Assembly (NCBI GenBank): GCA_039805565.1
Contig: JBDLTZ010000004.1
Location: 1-20,193, forward strand
DNA length: 20,193 nt
From: CALJIC01 sp039805565
GTDB lineage: Bacteria; Chloroflexota; Chloroflexia; Chloroflexales; Roseiflexaceae
Reading direction: 5' to 3'
The notes beneath the pieces are model-generated. The model was not told the origin of the DNA and did no database searches. It saw only the letters and a list, made by a program, of their open reading frames with translations. Of the stretch, positions 20,174 through 20,193 are shown piece after piece. The translations under genes and the position numbers were made by a program. Numbering within the stretch: the first letter of the stretch is position 1; each line of letters opens with the position of its first letter.

Positions 20174-20193
20174 CTCAACCCTTAGTCAAGGTA

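Overview
This GC-rich window looks like a chromosomal segment from a Chloroflexota bacterium, probably class Chloroflexia. That placement is an inference from three things: the mix of genes (CTC-type bL25, an NFACT/RqcH protein with a modified NFACT-N domain, a GAF-GAF-GAF NarL-type histidine kinase, PgpH-YbeY-DgkA clustering), the general protein style, and short tandem heptamer repeats of a kind I recall from Chloroflexota and cyanobacteria. No database search was possible.

Layout, left to right. (1) 1-394: the C-terminal end of an unidentified gene, then a frameshifted remnant of an IS630-type transposase. (2) 415-1530 (-): an exported or membrane-anchored phospholipase-D-family protein. 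(3) 1818-7546 (-): a tightly spaced run read leftwards, gmk > yqeY > pgpH-like > ybeY > dgkA-like > GT4 glycosyltransferase. It links nucleotide supply, c-di-AMP breakdown, rRNA maturation, lipid phosphorylation and glycan synthesis. (4) 7582-9381 (+): rqcH-like ribosome rescue gene, divergent from gmk. (5) 9387-11036: a perfect palindrome, an orphan Flp-type pilin (-), a small membrane protein (+), rplY with its terminator (+), and a convergent tiny transcription unit (-) that seems to encode a 13-residue peptide behind a near-consensus promoter and a full-length Shine-Dalgarno. (6) 11152-12003 (-): a LysM lipoprotein, then a 25-residue Lys-rich peptide gene absent from ordinary ORF calls. 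(7) 12086-14143 (+): two overlapping glycosyltransferase genes (GT2 then GT4). (8) 14199-15067 (-): an ECF sigma factor and a 60-residue charged protein, followed by about 350 bases without a gene but with several stem-loops. (9) 15519-20076 (-): pterin dehydratase > HD protein > scpA, then a histidine kinase > response regulator pair ending in a strong terminator. A second strong terminator at 20124-20156 closes a gene that lies beyond the right edge.

Two patterns run across the window. Four loci carry short tandem 7-base repeats, each with a different unit, placed at or inside gene ends; one supplies the DgkA N-terminus, one supplies the response regulator stop codon, and one lies inside a glycosyltransferase. 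Most recognisable promoters also share an extended -10 of the form TGC-TATAAT.

The best candidates for undescribed biology are the 13-residue peptide/hairpin cassette at 10937-11115, the 25-residue Lys-rich peptide at 11913-11990, and the heptamer-repeat family.
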